A stretch of DNA of 64,000 bases from Ceratodon purpureus (lineage: Eukaryota > Streptophyta > Bryopsida > Pseudoditrichales > Ditrichaceae): assembly GCA_014871385.1 (NCBI GenBank), contig CM026422.1, positions 9,960,564 to 10,024,563 on the forward strand, given 5' to 3'. A program made the position numbers and the translations under genes. Position 1 is the stretch's first letter. Every line of letters starts with the position of its first letter. Under the pieces are notes generated by a model that saw only the letters and a program-made list of their open reading frames with translations, had not been told where the DNA came from and made no database searches. Positions 10,497 through 22,300 of the stretch are shown here, piece after piece.

Positions 10497-11544
10497 AAGT
10501 TAGGATAGGGACCGGATAAAATGGCAGCGACTAACGATGGGGCTCCAGTGCACCCGGCTGCCAATCCGGATAGATAGCGGCAGTAACTAGGAATAGAAGG
10601 CGGCCACCGGTCCGGGATTCCCGGATCCAAGATCCGGAATTTCTGGATCTCGATGGGCCACTTGGTCGCTTTAAGAATCGATAGGTTTTAGTATTTAAGC
10701 TGGACGTTTTTCCAAGGCCGGGGCCTTGTTTTGTACGCCGTTTTGTTGTTGCAATTGAGAATATACTTTTGGAATTGTTGTGTCAACCGGTTGCTGACGG
10801 GTCCGTTGCCATATGGTTTGTTGGTACTATTGTCTTCAGTAGTGTTCCGGAGGAGTGTTGAACAGTAGGATAATCTGGAGAGCGCCCGGAGAGACTGGGG
10901 AGGTGTCAAGCATCGAGTGTTGACGGTTTCCAGTCCCGGAAGGAGTCCGTAGGGAAGGAGAGACGTATTGCAGCAGGGCTGGTAGTCTCAAGGACACGGA
11001 GAGCCGTGTGTACACCGGGATCCGGAAACGGACCGGTCGCTTCCTGTAGATGGGATAAAAGCCGGATGTCCTACTGCGAACCAATCCGGAAGGGAGATAG
11101 TATAGTAGAATACTGTGCAGCCGTAAGGTGATGTCATTGTAGTATGATTTCCGTATCCATAACCGGCACTGAGTAGTTATCCGGACCGGTACCTAGCCCT
11201 ACGGAAGGATTATTACTTCACTTCTCGGGTGGTAGATAGGAACAGTGGGGTGTCCAGCCACTTTAAGTCACGGGACGGTGGAAAATCCAGCCACTTGAAA
11301 GGATAGACGGATCAGTGGGAACCGGCCACTAGTCTAAAAAGCCGGAAAATAGGAACGAGGCAAAAACTACCGGATTCGGCCAACCGGTTGTAAGACGGAA
11401 TACGGTCGGACACCGGTGGTGATTTCCGTTAAAATCTAAAAGGAAGAAAACTATAGGTCTTCGTGGGAACAAACACGGAGTGGTTCACTTTGGGAGGGTA
11501 TTTAGTGTCAATTAAGTGCCTTCCGGAGGAATACGGATACCACG

Positions 11545-11658
11545 TCGTGCTACAATTTGCTGCCGTGCTTCAAATCCTTGAGGAAGTCCGTGATGTCGTC
11601 TGCCAATCCAAGCTCAAGTGGAGCCGCGCCACGCTCAACACCCTCCAATGCAACCCAG
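11545..11658 (+). pseudogene. Gene G, exon A, right part
   Basis: The frame restored across the T3 insertion runs to a donor (CAG|GTACTT) at 11659. The codon split at the donor leaves one base, which matches the two-base start of the exon at 12207. The encoded segment is helical, with alternating Leu/Val and charged residues and a single Trp. Confidence 0.5.
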
Positions 11659-12206
11659 GTACTTCTCTATGTTTCTTGTTTTTCCAGGCGAATATAGGGT
11701 TAGTGTGGTGATTTGTCGAACAGTGAGCATGATCCGCTACATAGTGCGAATTAATGCGACCCTAAACTTCAAGCAATTTTAGAGGAACGACAACGCTGAA
11801 TGAAATAGGTAACTTAGAAATACTGGATTGTGAGAAGCTCATATTGTGGATACATGTTTTCTGAGAGATCTCTGACCCTTTGCTGGAATACAATACCATT
11901 CCGAGACGATGTTGCTTTAGACCACATGCGACTACGTCATATTGGAGAATACAATTGGATTGCCTTGGCAATTTGTACATGCCATAACTGTGTGTAAATC
12001 GTGTGCGCAGCAGCTTAGCCATGGACAAAGACCGTCGTCTACACATCTTTTTCAACCAGACATTCCCCAAGCCGGATGGGCACCAAAACTCACGTAGCAG
12101 CCTTATGCAGACCCCCCTAGTAGCCAGGTACGAAATCAAGAGTCCTCACCATTCCATCGGAGAGTCCCTTACATTGTTCCACGCCCCGCACACACGGCCC
12201 CCCCAG
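11659..12206 (+). other. Gene G intron of 548 bp
   Basis: GT at 11659 and AG at 12205-12206 after a C-rich tract define the intron, and phases agree on both sides. I see no feature inside it. Confidence 0.5.
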
Positions 12207-12764
12207 CTGTGAACAACCAAAAACATACATCCCCAAGTGCTGGCATGTATGTCCAACAAATCCGAAGACGCCCTAGGAGTCCAGGCACAAGAGAGCGTGA
12301 AGCAATGGCGAAACGGAGAGCTAGGACTTTACAGAAAGAAGCTTATGCCATGCAAATAATCGCTCATGCCGAGGGTCGACAGATCAGGTATCCTATTTTG
12401 ACAAACCTTGATGGTGAGATTATTGGAAACCGTGGGAAGTGGCAAGCAGCCGTTAGGTCCATTGTCCAACTTACCGTAGACCGATCAATTCGAGAGTGTC
12501 GAAAAGAACCAAAGGAATGGAGATGGTTGTTGAACACGATCCAGAGGGAGCTCGATCTTTGTTTCTCTTTTGCATATCCTGTAAGGCCAGAGATTTTGTT
12601 ATTGTATCTTTCGATGATCTTGAGCAACGACAGGTATAAATGGCACAAACATTATGTTAACACTTCAGGTGGACAACATGAGGATTGCCCGGATGATGCA
12701 TTTGCTGCACTTGTTCAGTTCTGGGAGAGTCTGGAAGGAAAGGCCGAGACTCAAACCATGAAAG
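12207..12764 (+). pseudogene. Gene G, exon B, left part: En/Spm TNP-like domain, split by E1
   Basis: This exon encodes a basic leader followed by a segment resembling the plant Ptta/En/Spm transposase family (Transposase_24 type): NLDGEIIGNRG, then W-x-x-L-x-x-x-I about 45 residues later, a helical DLCFSFAYPV block, and YKWHKHYV before ALVQFWESLEGKAE. These spaced W and F positions are typical of the second (TNP-like) protein of CACTA elements. The frame is cut by E1 after TSD GAAAG (12760-12764) and resumes at 63222. Gene G is therefore probably part of an older CACTA-type element rather than a cellular gene, though a domesticated gene is possible. Confidence 0.6.
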
Positions 12765-13581
12765 TGTTACCGCCCAAGACACGGACTCCATAACCAAACA
12801 GGGAGGCAGCAAGGAAAGTCCCACCATGGCAAACTAAGAGTTAACAGAGACATCAAGGGGAGTAGGAGAGTAGCACCGTGGCGAACAAGCAGTTATAACA
12901 GATAGTCAGCACTAGGAATAGCAAGGTAGAGTAAGTATAAGAAGCAGAGACGATGTAGCAAGAGGATCTCTAGTTTTTCCATGACCGTCACGGCTGGTTA
13001 CATGAAGCATTAGCTCTCAACCAAGGACCTTAGGTCACTGCGCTAGCTGATCAGTTTTTCCATGACCGTCACGGCTGGTTACATGAAGCATTAGCTCTCA
13101 ACCAAGGACCTTAGGTCACTGCGCTAGCTGATCAGTTTTTCCCTTCTCTACCTCCGGGTCTGTGTACTTGTAACCTTGAACTATATCACGAAGCAATAAA
13201 CGTATAAGTCTACTTCTAACACACTCTTCGTCTGCCCTCTCGGATCCCTCACCTAAATGTCTCTGCTTGCATGCTGTTGCCTTGTCTACACTTTAGCAAT
13301 GAATGTTTGAACTGCTTCTCATTACTACGTCGACCAAGCCTCCCCTGGCTCCCTGGGGCAATACGAAGGGTCTCGGTGGGCGGGTAGCCTCCTAGCTTGA
13401 GGAAACGTAACCGTCACTTCCTTCTGGTCTCGGTAATAGGGGTCAGAACTCTATGACTATTTCTCCATTCACACGGGTTACTATCGCTTAGCTAACCTAC
13501 ATGTACCCCTTGGCTCTTACTCTCCTTCCATGACATGCTAGAATTGGTCTCAACACAATCCATCCCTGACCCAAGCCAACA
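12765..13581 (+). repeat. E1 5' LTR (817 bp)
   Basis: Starts TGTTACCGCCC and ends CCAACA, matching 62478-63216. It is longer than the 3' LTR because of an 81-bp tandem duplication. A TATA-like AGTATAAG lies near 12936-12943. Confidence 0.92.
12972..13133 (+). repeat. 81-bp tandem duplication inside the E1 5' LTR
   Basis: Two adjacent copies start with AGTTTTTCCATGACCG at 12972 and 13053 and are identical as far as I can see. The 3' LTR carries one copy. The duplication arose after insertion, or was not copied to the other LTR. Confidence 0.9.
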
Positions 13582-13584
13582 TTT

Positions 13585-13602
13585 TGGCGACCTTGCTGGG
13601 GA
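13585..13602 (+). other. E1 primer binding site
   Basis: TGGCGACCTTGCTGGGGA starts three bases after the 5' LTR. The same TGGCGACC(A/T)TGCT begins next to the 5' LTRs of E2 (31021) and E3 (47868). It begins TGG as expected for pairing with a tRNA CCA end. The tRNA is not identified. Confidence 0.75.
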
Positions 13603-13666
13603 TGGAAAATTGAGACTAGTGAAAAACTTGTCACGGACAAAAACACCCAAACTCTGGACCGATACC

Positions 13667-13787
13667 ATGCCTCCACGAAAACTCCCACTTGACCGGCTCA
13701 ATGACGCCGAAGAAACCATCCAACAAGACGACCCTGATCCTACTAAAGAACTGTTGCAATTTTTAAAAGAACAGATGACGGTCTTGG
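13667..13787 (+). pseudogene. E1 gag, first fragment
   Basis: The gag start (MPPRKLPLDR) is read from the ATG at 13667, 85 bases after the LTR, and matches the E3 gag at 47949 almost residue for residue. After about 40 codons it is cut by DNA transposon T between the two copies of TTGG. The frame resumes at 28860. Confidence 0.85.
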
Positions 13788-13806
13788 GGGTTAATGTACG
13801 CTAGAC
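13788..13806 (+). repeat. T left terminal inverted repeat
   Basis: GGGTTAATGTACGCTAGAC matches the right end in inverted orientation at 16 of 19 positions and contains GTAC. Confidence 0.88.
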
Positions 13807-16021
13807 GTAGTGCAGTTTTGGCAAAACAATTATGTACTGTTGGGACCTAGGAGTACGAATATGTACTTCTTGAACACTATCAATGTCGATCCTAGCCGTT
13901 GATTGGATTTCTCGGCAGCTGGGTTTTGTGATTAAGATCAGCCAATGGCGATGGCCAAAACTGACACAAAAGGATTTGTCGTGATCTGGGAAGCCCATGA
14001 TCCAGCTCGACGGAAGTTGGCGCCGGCCAAATTTAAAGACTGTAGCTTGGCGGGAGGGGAGTTCGAGCCTTGGTGGTGGGATCAGATTTGAATGGGGTTG
14101 TGAGCATCCTAGATTTTCCATACCAGGTGTCACTGTACAGTTATCCTGCAGAATCATCCCCCGCATAAATGTATTCTCATCCTACTTCTAAAAACAATGG
14201 ATTCAATAAACATTTGAGCTATGGATAAGTGAAACCTTCACCATTTTTTTAAGTTGAATTTGGGATAAAAAATATTTTGGTAGTGATTGGATTTAAAAAG
14301 TATTATGGAGATAAGAATAGATATAATTAAATTAGAGTAATGTAATGTAATGTAAATGAATTTTTGAGAAGGAATTTGGGGATCAATATGGAAATTCTAT
14401 TGTGATATTTAGTAACGTAGTAAATGTCTTGGTTATTAGTGATAGAGGAAAAGGCATTCTAAAGAATTATATGAAGCAATTTTAGCATTCTATATTTGTA
14501 TTAATATTCTATATTTGTATAATTAGTTATTTTCTATACGTGAGGTATATATGACAAGAAGAGTTTTCTTTTCCGATCAAAAATTAAGTGCATGATTAAT
14601 TGAAGCATTTTATTGTTTACACTTTATGCTTAAAAAATGCATTCAAAAATAACTATATTCATCAATATGAAAAAAAACTATATTCACCAAACTATATTCA
14701 TCAATATTCATCTGCATAAGGGGTTGGAAAAAAAATTAAAAAATAAAGAAAACCAATAAAAACAATAAGCTAACAAAATCAAATATATAGTGGGTTGATT
14801 TGTTTTTTTAAGAAAAAAAATAAAAATAGAAAAAACTATCAAAATGAAATACATGGGGGGTTGAATTTTTTTAAAATAGATAAATAAAAAAACACCCGAA
14901 TAAGCTATCAAAGGCAAATACGAAAGGAGTTGAAAAGAAATGAAGAAATAAAATAAGATAAAGTAAGATGAATTGAGGTTTAGGCTATCAAAATGAAATA
15001 CATAAGGGGTGGAATAAAAAAAAAAAAAAACATTTAAATATAGAGATACAAATACAAATAGAAAAAGCCATTACAATCAAGTACCGAAGGGGTTGGAAAT
15101 TAATTTTAATATGATGAGAAGAATAAGCTATCAAAATCAAATATATAAGCTGTTGAATAAAGAATAAAAAATCAATAAAAATGCTTCCACACCTTGGTGT
15201 CTTTTTTTCCAATGAATAACATTGATACCTTTGTATTTTTGGGAAATTAGTGGACATGGCTATCATGTATCGTTTAGAAGTAAGGAAGCTATGGTGTTTT
15301 TAGAAATTGAATAAGTCCTTTAGAATGTCAACTTCGGGCATTAAAAAATGAGGCAATGAAATATTTAACCCTTCGTGCTATAACTAAATGTATATACAAC
15401 TTTAAAATTTTATATCTAAGACCTATTATTTGAAAAAAAATTAGGTAAGTTATTTGTAGTTTTATGTGGAAGGTTTTGCCACATTTACATTTTTTAATTA
15501 AAGGGTTTGAAGTGACTTGGACAAAGGTTTAGTGGATAAAATTGCACTCTCTACAAAATTTACTTTGATGAATATTTAGGCAAGGAAATTTCCTCACTGA
15601 ACATCTAGTTTTTTTCTTTCTGAAGTATTCTTTATTAACCTTTCCTTTCTTTCATTTTTTTTTATAAATTTTTGTTTTCCTTATCTTCTTTCATTATCAA
15701 TATTTTGGTTTATTTCCTTTCTGTTCACTCTTCTTTATTTTATTATTTTATTAATTTTTTTTCCTTCTCTTCTCTTCTATCATTACTTATTTATTTCTTT
15801 TCAAATTTATTTTTCTTCGGTTCCCTCTTCTTATTATTTGTTTTTTAATTTTTTAATTTTTTTCTAGACAAAGGATGCTATGAATCATTGATGAATTTGG
15901 GGATCAAATTGAAAGAACATTCTAAGGTACATTACTTACATGTCAAAGATGGCGCTAAGTGAAGGACAGAACTTTGTGACTGATGTGGACGCCTTAATAC
16001 CGCCCCCAGGGTTTAAGAACT
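13807..16021. other. T left arm, AT-rich, no gene
   Basis: Long AT-rich DNA with poly-A and T-rich stretches and a degenerate tandem array (listed separately). No ORF with coding character is present on either strand. Confidence 0.6.
14766..15160 (+). repeat. Degenerate tandem array in T left arm
   Basis: Six units resemble AAGCTATCAAAATGAAATAC followed by ATAAGGGGTTGA. They start near 14766, 14834, 14901, 14981, 15064 and 15124, so spacing is about 60-83 bp, with A-rich filler between them. Such subterminal arrays are common transposase-binding regions in large DNA transposons. That role here is inferred. Confidence 0.65.
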
Positions 16022-16122
16022 GGTGACCGGAGGTTACCATCCGGGTTACTCATGGACGCAACCGGTGATCACCGGTAACCAAGGATCAGAGCAGCATTGG
16101 TGACTGGTGACCGCAGGTAACC
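16022..16122 (+). promoter_or_regulatory. Cluster of GGTNACC palindromes upstream of the SET-fusion gene
   Basis: Within 101 bp there are five exact GGTNACC sites (16022, 16032, 16074, 16106, 16116), two near matches ending in T (16044, 16099) and the palindrome GGTGATCACC at 16063-16072. The cluster ends about 260 bases before the ATG at 16381, a typical place for regulator binding. A dimeric regulator, possibly element-encoded, is a reasonable guess. Confidence 0.6.
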
Positions 16123-16380
16123 ATCGTCTCGCACCTCGCCTCGGGGAAAGGCTGTGCAGAGTCCCCAGGGGTTTTGCAACGTTGGTTGCGCTTGGTGTGT
16201 GGGCGGGGAGGCTCGGTGTGGGGAGAGAAGCTTCGAGTAGGGGGAGGGGAGAGATGTGTGGGGTGAGGGGAATTACTCGTGTTTTTTTGGGCCATTGCGC
16301 TGGGTGTGAGCGCCGGCATTGCTATTGAGAGTTGAATTGGAGTTGTGGGCTAGGAGTGTGCGCCGAGAGGTGGGTTTAGC

Positions 16381-19300
16381 ATGGATCGATCCATGAGCGG
16401 GAGGTCTGGGAGCACAGCCAGTGCTTGTGCCGGGAGAAGCGGTTTGGTGAGGGCGAGAGGGAGGCAGGGCGAGTGCAGTGACGAGGAGGGCGACTTGCGG
16501 TCCGCGCGCAAGAAGGCGAGGTCGGCAGTGAAAGGGGGCGGAGGAGGCGACACTACCAGGGATAATGTAGCGCCTCGGAGGAGGGGAGCAGCGACTGCAT
16601 CGGAGCCCTGTGAGAGAGAAGGAGGAGCTACTGTGGGGGCCGAAGGAGGGGGAGCTCTTCATGAAGTCGGGGGAGCTGCAAAGGCTAGCGCGAAGAAGAG
16701 GGGGAAGTCCGTGGGGAGGTCTGAGCGAGCTATCAACAGCGTAGAAGATGTAGACGAGGAGATCGCAAGATTGAAGAAGCCACCAAGAGAGCTCAAGAGG
16801 CGGGATTTCGAGGAGGAATTTGGGCTCCAGAACAAAGGAGAAAATCCGCATCACTTTCGGAGGAGTACTGTTCCCGCTGATTCGTTGCGGAAATTGTTTG
16901 GAAAACCGTATGGAGATGGTGGGCGCGGCGGCTTTTTCTGGCAGGATTGTGACAAGGTTGAGGTCGTTGATAGAGTTAAGTACCTGCATCCGATTCTCTA
17001 CCAACATAGAGAATGGGAGACCCCCAACCTTATCACGGTGCGGTTTGCTGAGGGGATAACTCTCGAGTATGAGGAGGGTGGAGGCCTCGTCAATTGGTGC
17101 GCGTTTGGAGAAGAGACGAACAAGCGACAAAGAAGTCGCTACCAACTGGATCGGGTCAAGCTGGAGGAGCTCCGCAAGAAGATCGCAGAGTCCAGGACCG
17201 TGGAGGGGAAGGGAAGGATTGATGTGCGAGGGAACGAATGGCGGGGAATCAAGGTTGAAGGCGGTTTCAAGGTGAAGATGGAGCAGGGCAGCGATGGAAG
17301 GGAGCAGGGCACGCGGAAGGTGGGGGAGGGAGCAGGATCTCAGGGAACAGTGCGGAGTGGAGGAAGGCTTCGCTATGGTGAGGGGGATGGTGGGCTTGAG
17401 TCCGCAAGGGAGTCGGGGATATGTTTGCAGGAGGACGTTGCAGCTGGAGGGAGGGGTACGGAGTTGAAGAAGGCAGTAGCTTCGGAGCGGCTGGAAGTTG
17501 TTGAAGGTCTGATGGCAGCGATACACTCGGAGCTGAAGCACAAGCGAGAGGAGAAGAAGAAGGCGGCACAGAGGCTTGATGGTGCGGTTTCGAGGAGCAA
17601 ACAGTCGGAATGGGGTGTAGGGACGCTGAAGAAGCAAGAAGAACAGAAGGCAGCGCTGATCAAGGCACTAGAGGAGGGAGGGGGCGATGTCTACAAGGAG
17701 AAAATCAAAATGGAGGGAATCCAAGAACAACTAGCGGAGGAGGATGTGAAGGCTGCATCTGCGAGGGAAGAGCTACAATCCGCGGAAGCCGAGATCCAGT
17801 TGCTGACAAGGGGGTTAGAAAACGGACAGTTACAATTCGACGCTCTTCCAGCAGAGAAATTTGCCCTCAAACAGGGAAGGAGTGGTGCTAATTTCAACCC
17901 CCAACCAATGGTGTATGCACTTGGAGATCCGGCTACAGTAGAGTTTGATGTCACCGATGAGAGCAAGTTCATTCAAATTACTGTTTGTAGCTTGTGCGAT
18001 TTTCCATTTCCTCAGAATGATATAGTTGTTAGCTCTTGTAAGCATCTGTACCATCCCTATTGTGCTTCGGTGTTGTATGTGCGAAGCTGTAAGTGTGTGG
18101 CGGAAGGGTGCGGAGAGTTGTCCCATCCAGACTGGCATCGGAGCTTCGGTTGGGGGGAGCCATCTGCAGAGCTACTAGAGAGGGCGTTGATGTTGGGATT
18201 GGCTGAGGAGAGAAGAAGATTGCTGCATGAGAGAACAGACCAAGCTAGGGCGCTGGTGCCCTTGGATGGTATGTTTACTTGACTTCCAATCTTCGACATT
18301 TCAGTATGTAACCTTCGTAGCGTGCCATTGCTTTCTGATGCTTTGCGGTTTAGGGTGTTCTAGACTACAAGTTCTTTTGTTGTCTCTAAGTGCCTACTGT
18401 CCCCAGAGTTATGTGTACATGGCCTCGGTTACTGGTTTGAGTAGTCTTGAATTGTCTATTGGTACATAGTGTAACTTATGGAATGAAACACTAGGTAAAC
18501 CCAGGAGTCTACTTTGTAGGAAATATTGGAAAGTTTGGTAATGTACCTTCTCACTTGTACTTGTGTATTCTTGTTAAAGGGTGATTTAGCTTCACCCTTC
18601 AAAAGCTATTGTACTGTCTAGATCTAAAAAGGAACTCTCGAAATTTTTAGTACCCACCTAATCAATTCTGCTCAGCCCTATTCTGCCCCTTGACAGCCCC
18701 AGATTCTAATCATTCTGCTCTAATCTACTGCTCCATCAATTCTAGAACCCACAATGCAAGAACCCACAATACAATTCTGCCTTAAGCCCTAGCATTCAAT
18801 GTGCACAATCTCCCATTATCCAAAATTGTTTTCTTATCATTACTCTCTTCACGTACAACCAGATCTGCTCCTAGATCCTGCTCTACAGCAGTAACCTCCT
18901 CCTCCTACTTCCTAACCTCCTCTAACATCCTACCATACCTCTCAAAACACACATCAACAAGAGCAAGAGAGAGTGAGAGCCGCCATGCTCTCACTCCTCA
19001 CTACCCCCCCAAACCCTAGCCGTCGTCATCCACTGTCCGTTTTTCATCCAAGTCGATTTTTCATCCGACTGTCAAAACTTCATCCAAAACGCAGTAACTA
19101 AGAAATCCGCAGTAACTAACTGTTTTTACTGCTCCTAACTGCTTTTACTGCTCCTAGCAGTTTATTGTTACTGCTCCTAGGTAAAAAGGCAAAAAATCCC
19201 TTTAACAATCCTGTCATGTCCATTTGAGTCTGCAAGTGCCTTAGTTTACTTTGAGTTGTAGTAGTTTGTCCTCAGATGTATGGTTAATACAGGGTTGGCT

Positions 19301-22300
19301 TTTAAGAAGGGTACACAGAGTTCTCTAGTAGTACTAAACTTGCATTCTGAATGGACTATGTGTACATAAACTGTGATGGAGGAGTTAAGGATTGAATTGG
19401 GGTCATGGGGAGTATGTGGACACGAGATGTCTTAATGTACTAGCCTAGAAGAAAGTGTATTCCAAGGGTGTACTTCGATGTGATCCACAGATGAGTGTAC
19501 ATTTCAAAGTACGTTTCGGTTTAAAGTAGGTATTACAATTTTCTCTTTGTACAGAGTGTTTAGTATTTAGGTACATGCAACAGACTACAACAAGTACTTC
19601 GTGTACTCGAGATCCAAAGTTTGGGTTGAAAATGTACTAACTTCCCTTGTACGCAGTGAGCACTGTACTTGATGGAGCTACAACAGGTATTTCTTGTCTT
19701 CTATCCACTTTAAACTAAAAGTCGTCTAGGTTTGTCACTAATCCAGTAGGGTTTAGGGAGTACAGTAAATACTCCGGCTTAGTACAGAAGCTCTATTAGT
19801 GTAGTTCTTACAGGTAGAGATAGTACTAGTTCATTAGTACATCCTAGAGTGCTTGTGTATTTTAGTACATTGTTTACATCTTCTACAATGTCTAATGTTG
19901 TGTGTTATGGCAGGCTCCAGCTTGAGGTTTGCACCACCTCCTTTAGCGTTGGGCAATTCAAGTCGCGGCGTGGAGGGAGAGATTGCGCAGCCCGATTGGT
20001 CGACAAGGGAATGTGAGGGATACAGGAAGGCAGCGACTTTGATGGCAAAGGGAGCGCGGTCTCTTGAGAGGCGAGAAAGAAGTGAAGTGAAGCCGGTTGA
20101 GGGAGTGGTGATGGAGGCCTTGACGGGTGGCAATCCTTTGAAGGGATCAGGACCCGATTTGGACTCTGAAGAAGATTCTTCGGAGGATGAAGAAGAGATA
20201 AAGATGTCAAAAGACCATTCCAGCTCTGGCACGACGGTTACAGGTGCCAACGACGAGGACGATGCAGATTCCGAGGAGGCAACGGGGGATGGTGAGGATG
20301 GGGGTTGTGACGACGATGATCAAACTGAGCAACCCGTCTTGGTAGCCAGCCCAGCCCAGCTCAGTCCCACTCTCACGGCACCATCTCCACTGGATGGCAT
20401 TGCGTTTTTCAGGGTTGTCCAGACCGGCGGGGCAGCGGGAGGAGGCATGCAAATACTGGTAGGAGACGGCGAGCCAGAGGGAGGAGATCCCTCTTTGGCA
20501 AGAGGAGGGGGCAGCAGCCAAGGGGAAGGAGGGGGAAGCAGGCCAAAAGGAGGAGGAGGCAGCAGGCACGGGGAAGGAGGGGGCAGCAGGCAGGGGGAAG
20601 GAGGGGGCAGCAGGCCAGCAGGAGGAGGGGGAAGGAGCCCAGTGGGAGAAGGAGGCAGCACCTCAGTGGGAGGAGGCGGCAGCACCCCAGTGGGAGGAGG
20701 GGGCAGCACCCCAGCGGGAGGAGGGGGCAGCACCCCAGCGGAAGTAACCAAGTGTTTCTCGGTAGGGGGAGGCAGTCTACTGGATTTAGTGATGGAGGCC
20801 TCAGGAGTGGGCCATAGTCCAGCGCATCAGAGGGATAATGAGAAGCGTGAGGAGGGGAAGTTGCAGATAGAAGAAGGGGAGAAGGGCAAGGAGAGGAAGT
20901 CATCACCGCAGGCTCTAAAGAGCATCCCAGCGAAACCAGGATCCCAATGCCTGCCAGGACGCAAAGCAAAGGGGGGGAAGGTAGGGGAGCCCACGGCAAA
21001 GGGAGCGCAGCCGGCTGTGAAAGGAGGAGAGCCATGCGGGAAGGAAGGGGAGCCAGCCACAAAGGGAGGATCTCCCGTAGCAAAGCAAGGAGAGCCAGAG
21101 TCAAAAGAAGTGGAGCCCGCAGCAGCAAAAGAAGGAGAGCCTCCCGCATCGAAGGGGACAAAATCAGCAGTGGAGAGTCCTAGGTCTCGTTTCAAGCTAA
21201 GGGCAAAGAGGGCGCGCGGTCCAAGCGTGTCCGATGACACAACACCAGGGGATCTTACTGCACCAGAAAACATCTACTCGGCTGAGAAGACGACCTATAA
21301 GGAGCTTACAGAGATTGCCGATGGAGGGGGCAGCAGCCCAATCGTTGCAGAGGGACAAGTGCGAACCAGAGCACGCACTGCAAAGGAGGCCCAGCCAGCA
21401 TCAGAAGAATCTCCTTCGACCAAGGTTAAGAATAAACGGGGGGAAAAGGTCAAGGGTGATAAGGTAGGTGGCGCTCTCTTACTAAAGAGACGGAGAGGTG
21501 CCACATAGAATGAGGGTCAGAGTGTAGACTGTCGTTACAGTTCATTATTTTTGTTTTTTTTGGTTTTTGCTATCAAGCAGTTTACCTGCACTAGTATGCT
21601 TGGATAAATTGGCATTGCAGGTACTTCCATGTATCATACCTCATCTATGAGGCCCCTCTAACGAGAACTGTTCACGGCTGAGATTCTCTGTTTATCCATT
21701 GGCGTTGATGTTTTTTTTAATAAGTTTGTTCCTTGATGAATTATTTGATGTTTTCAGTTCTTGAATAACTATGCAGTAGGTAGTTGGTTGCTCCGATGTT
21801 GGATATTTTCTTGCACTTTGTTTTTTTCACATCATGACTTGGGAAGGTGGTCTGGTGGGATGTGATTCAACCAGGCCGACAGTTGGTATGATCCTGAAGA
21901 TCTGTCTAATGGGCTCGAGAGGGTGCCTATCCTTGTTGGTCAGTCTGATATTGCTATGCGTTATTTTCAGTATGTGAACTCTAGTGTGGTCTATGACCAA
22001 GCCCGGGTACCTACCACCCTAGAGAGTTTCCGACCCGGGGACTACTGCTTGTGTTCCTCAGAATGTCTCCGTGGAACTGGTACGTGTGCATGCCAAGAGC
22101 AGTCCCTAGGTGGAGTCGGCTACAGCGATGGAGGACTTCTGGAGGACATGGCTCTTGATCGGTTCAACACCGGCGATGCTAACTACTGTAAGAAGGATTC
22201 ACTGTGTCTAAATGGAAATGAAGTTTGTGAGGGTCATGTGCCTCGCCCATTTGTTAAGGAGTGCAATGTTAAGTGTAGGTGTCGTGGTGATTGTGGGAAT

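Larger units (their letters stand above)
8063..11539 (+). mobile_element. T3: single-ORF mobile element (3.5 kb), class unresolved
   Basis: CCACG occurs on both sides (8058-8062 and 11540-11544), and removing the segment plus one copy restores an open reading frame across the junction. There are no long terminal direct repeats. The termini show only weak inverted similarity, but subterminal inverted motifs are present: CAACCGGTT near the left end, and its inverse together with GGCCGAAT near 11385-11400. The element carries a TATA box, one long ORF and a strikingly high density of CCGG. The ORF is homologous to that of T2. The class could be a non-autonomous TIR transposon, or a solo long LTR that contains an ORF. 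Confidence 0.6.

Noticed and set aside
16273-17637. 454-codon minus-strand ORF opposite exon 1 of the SET-fusion gene
   Set aside because: The plus-strand frame has a coiled coil, a RING-like finger and in-phase splicing; the antisense ORF is Leu/Ser/Pro-rich shadow sequence.
20320-21273. Long minus-strand ORFs rich in Pro/Leu/Ser opposite the Gly/Ser-repeat exon
   Set aside because: They mirror the low-complexity repeat on the coding strand.
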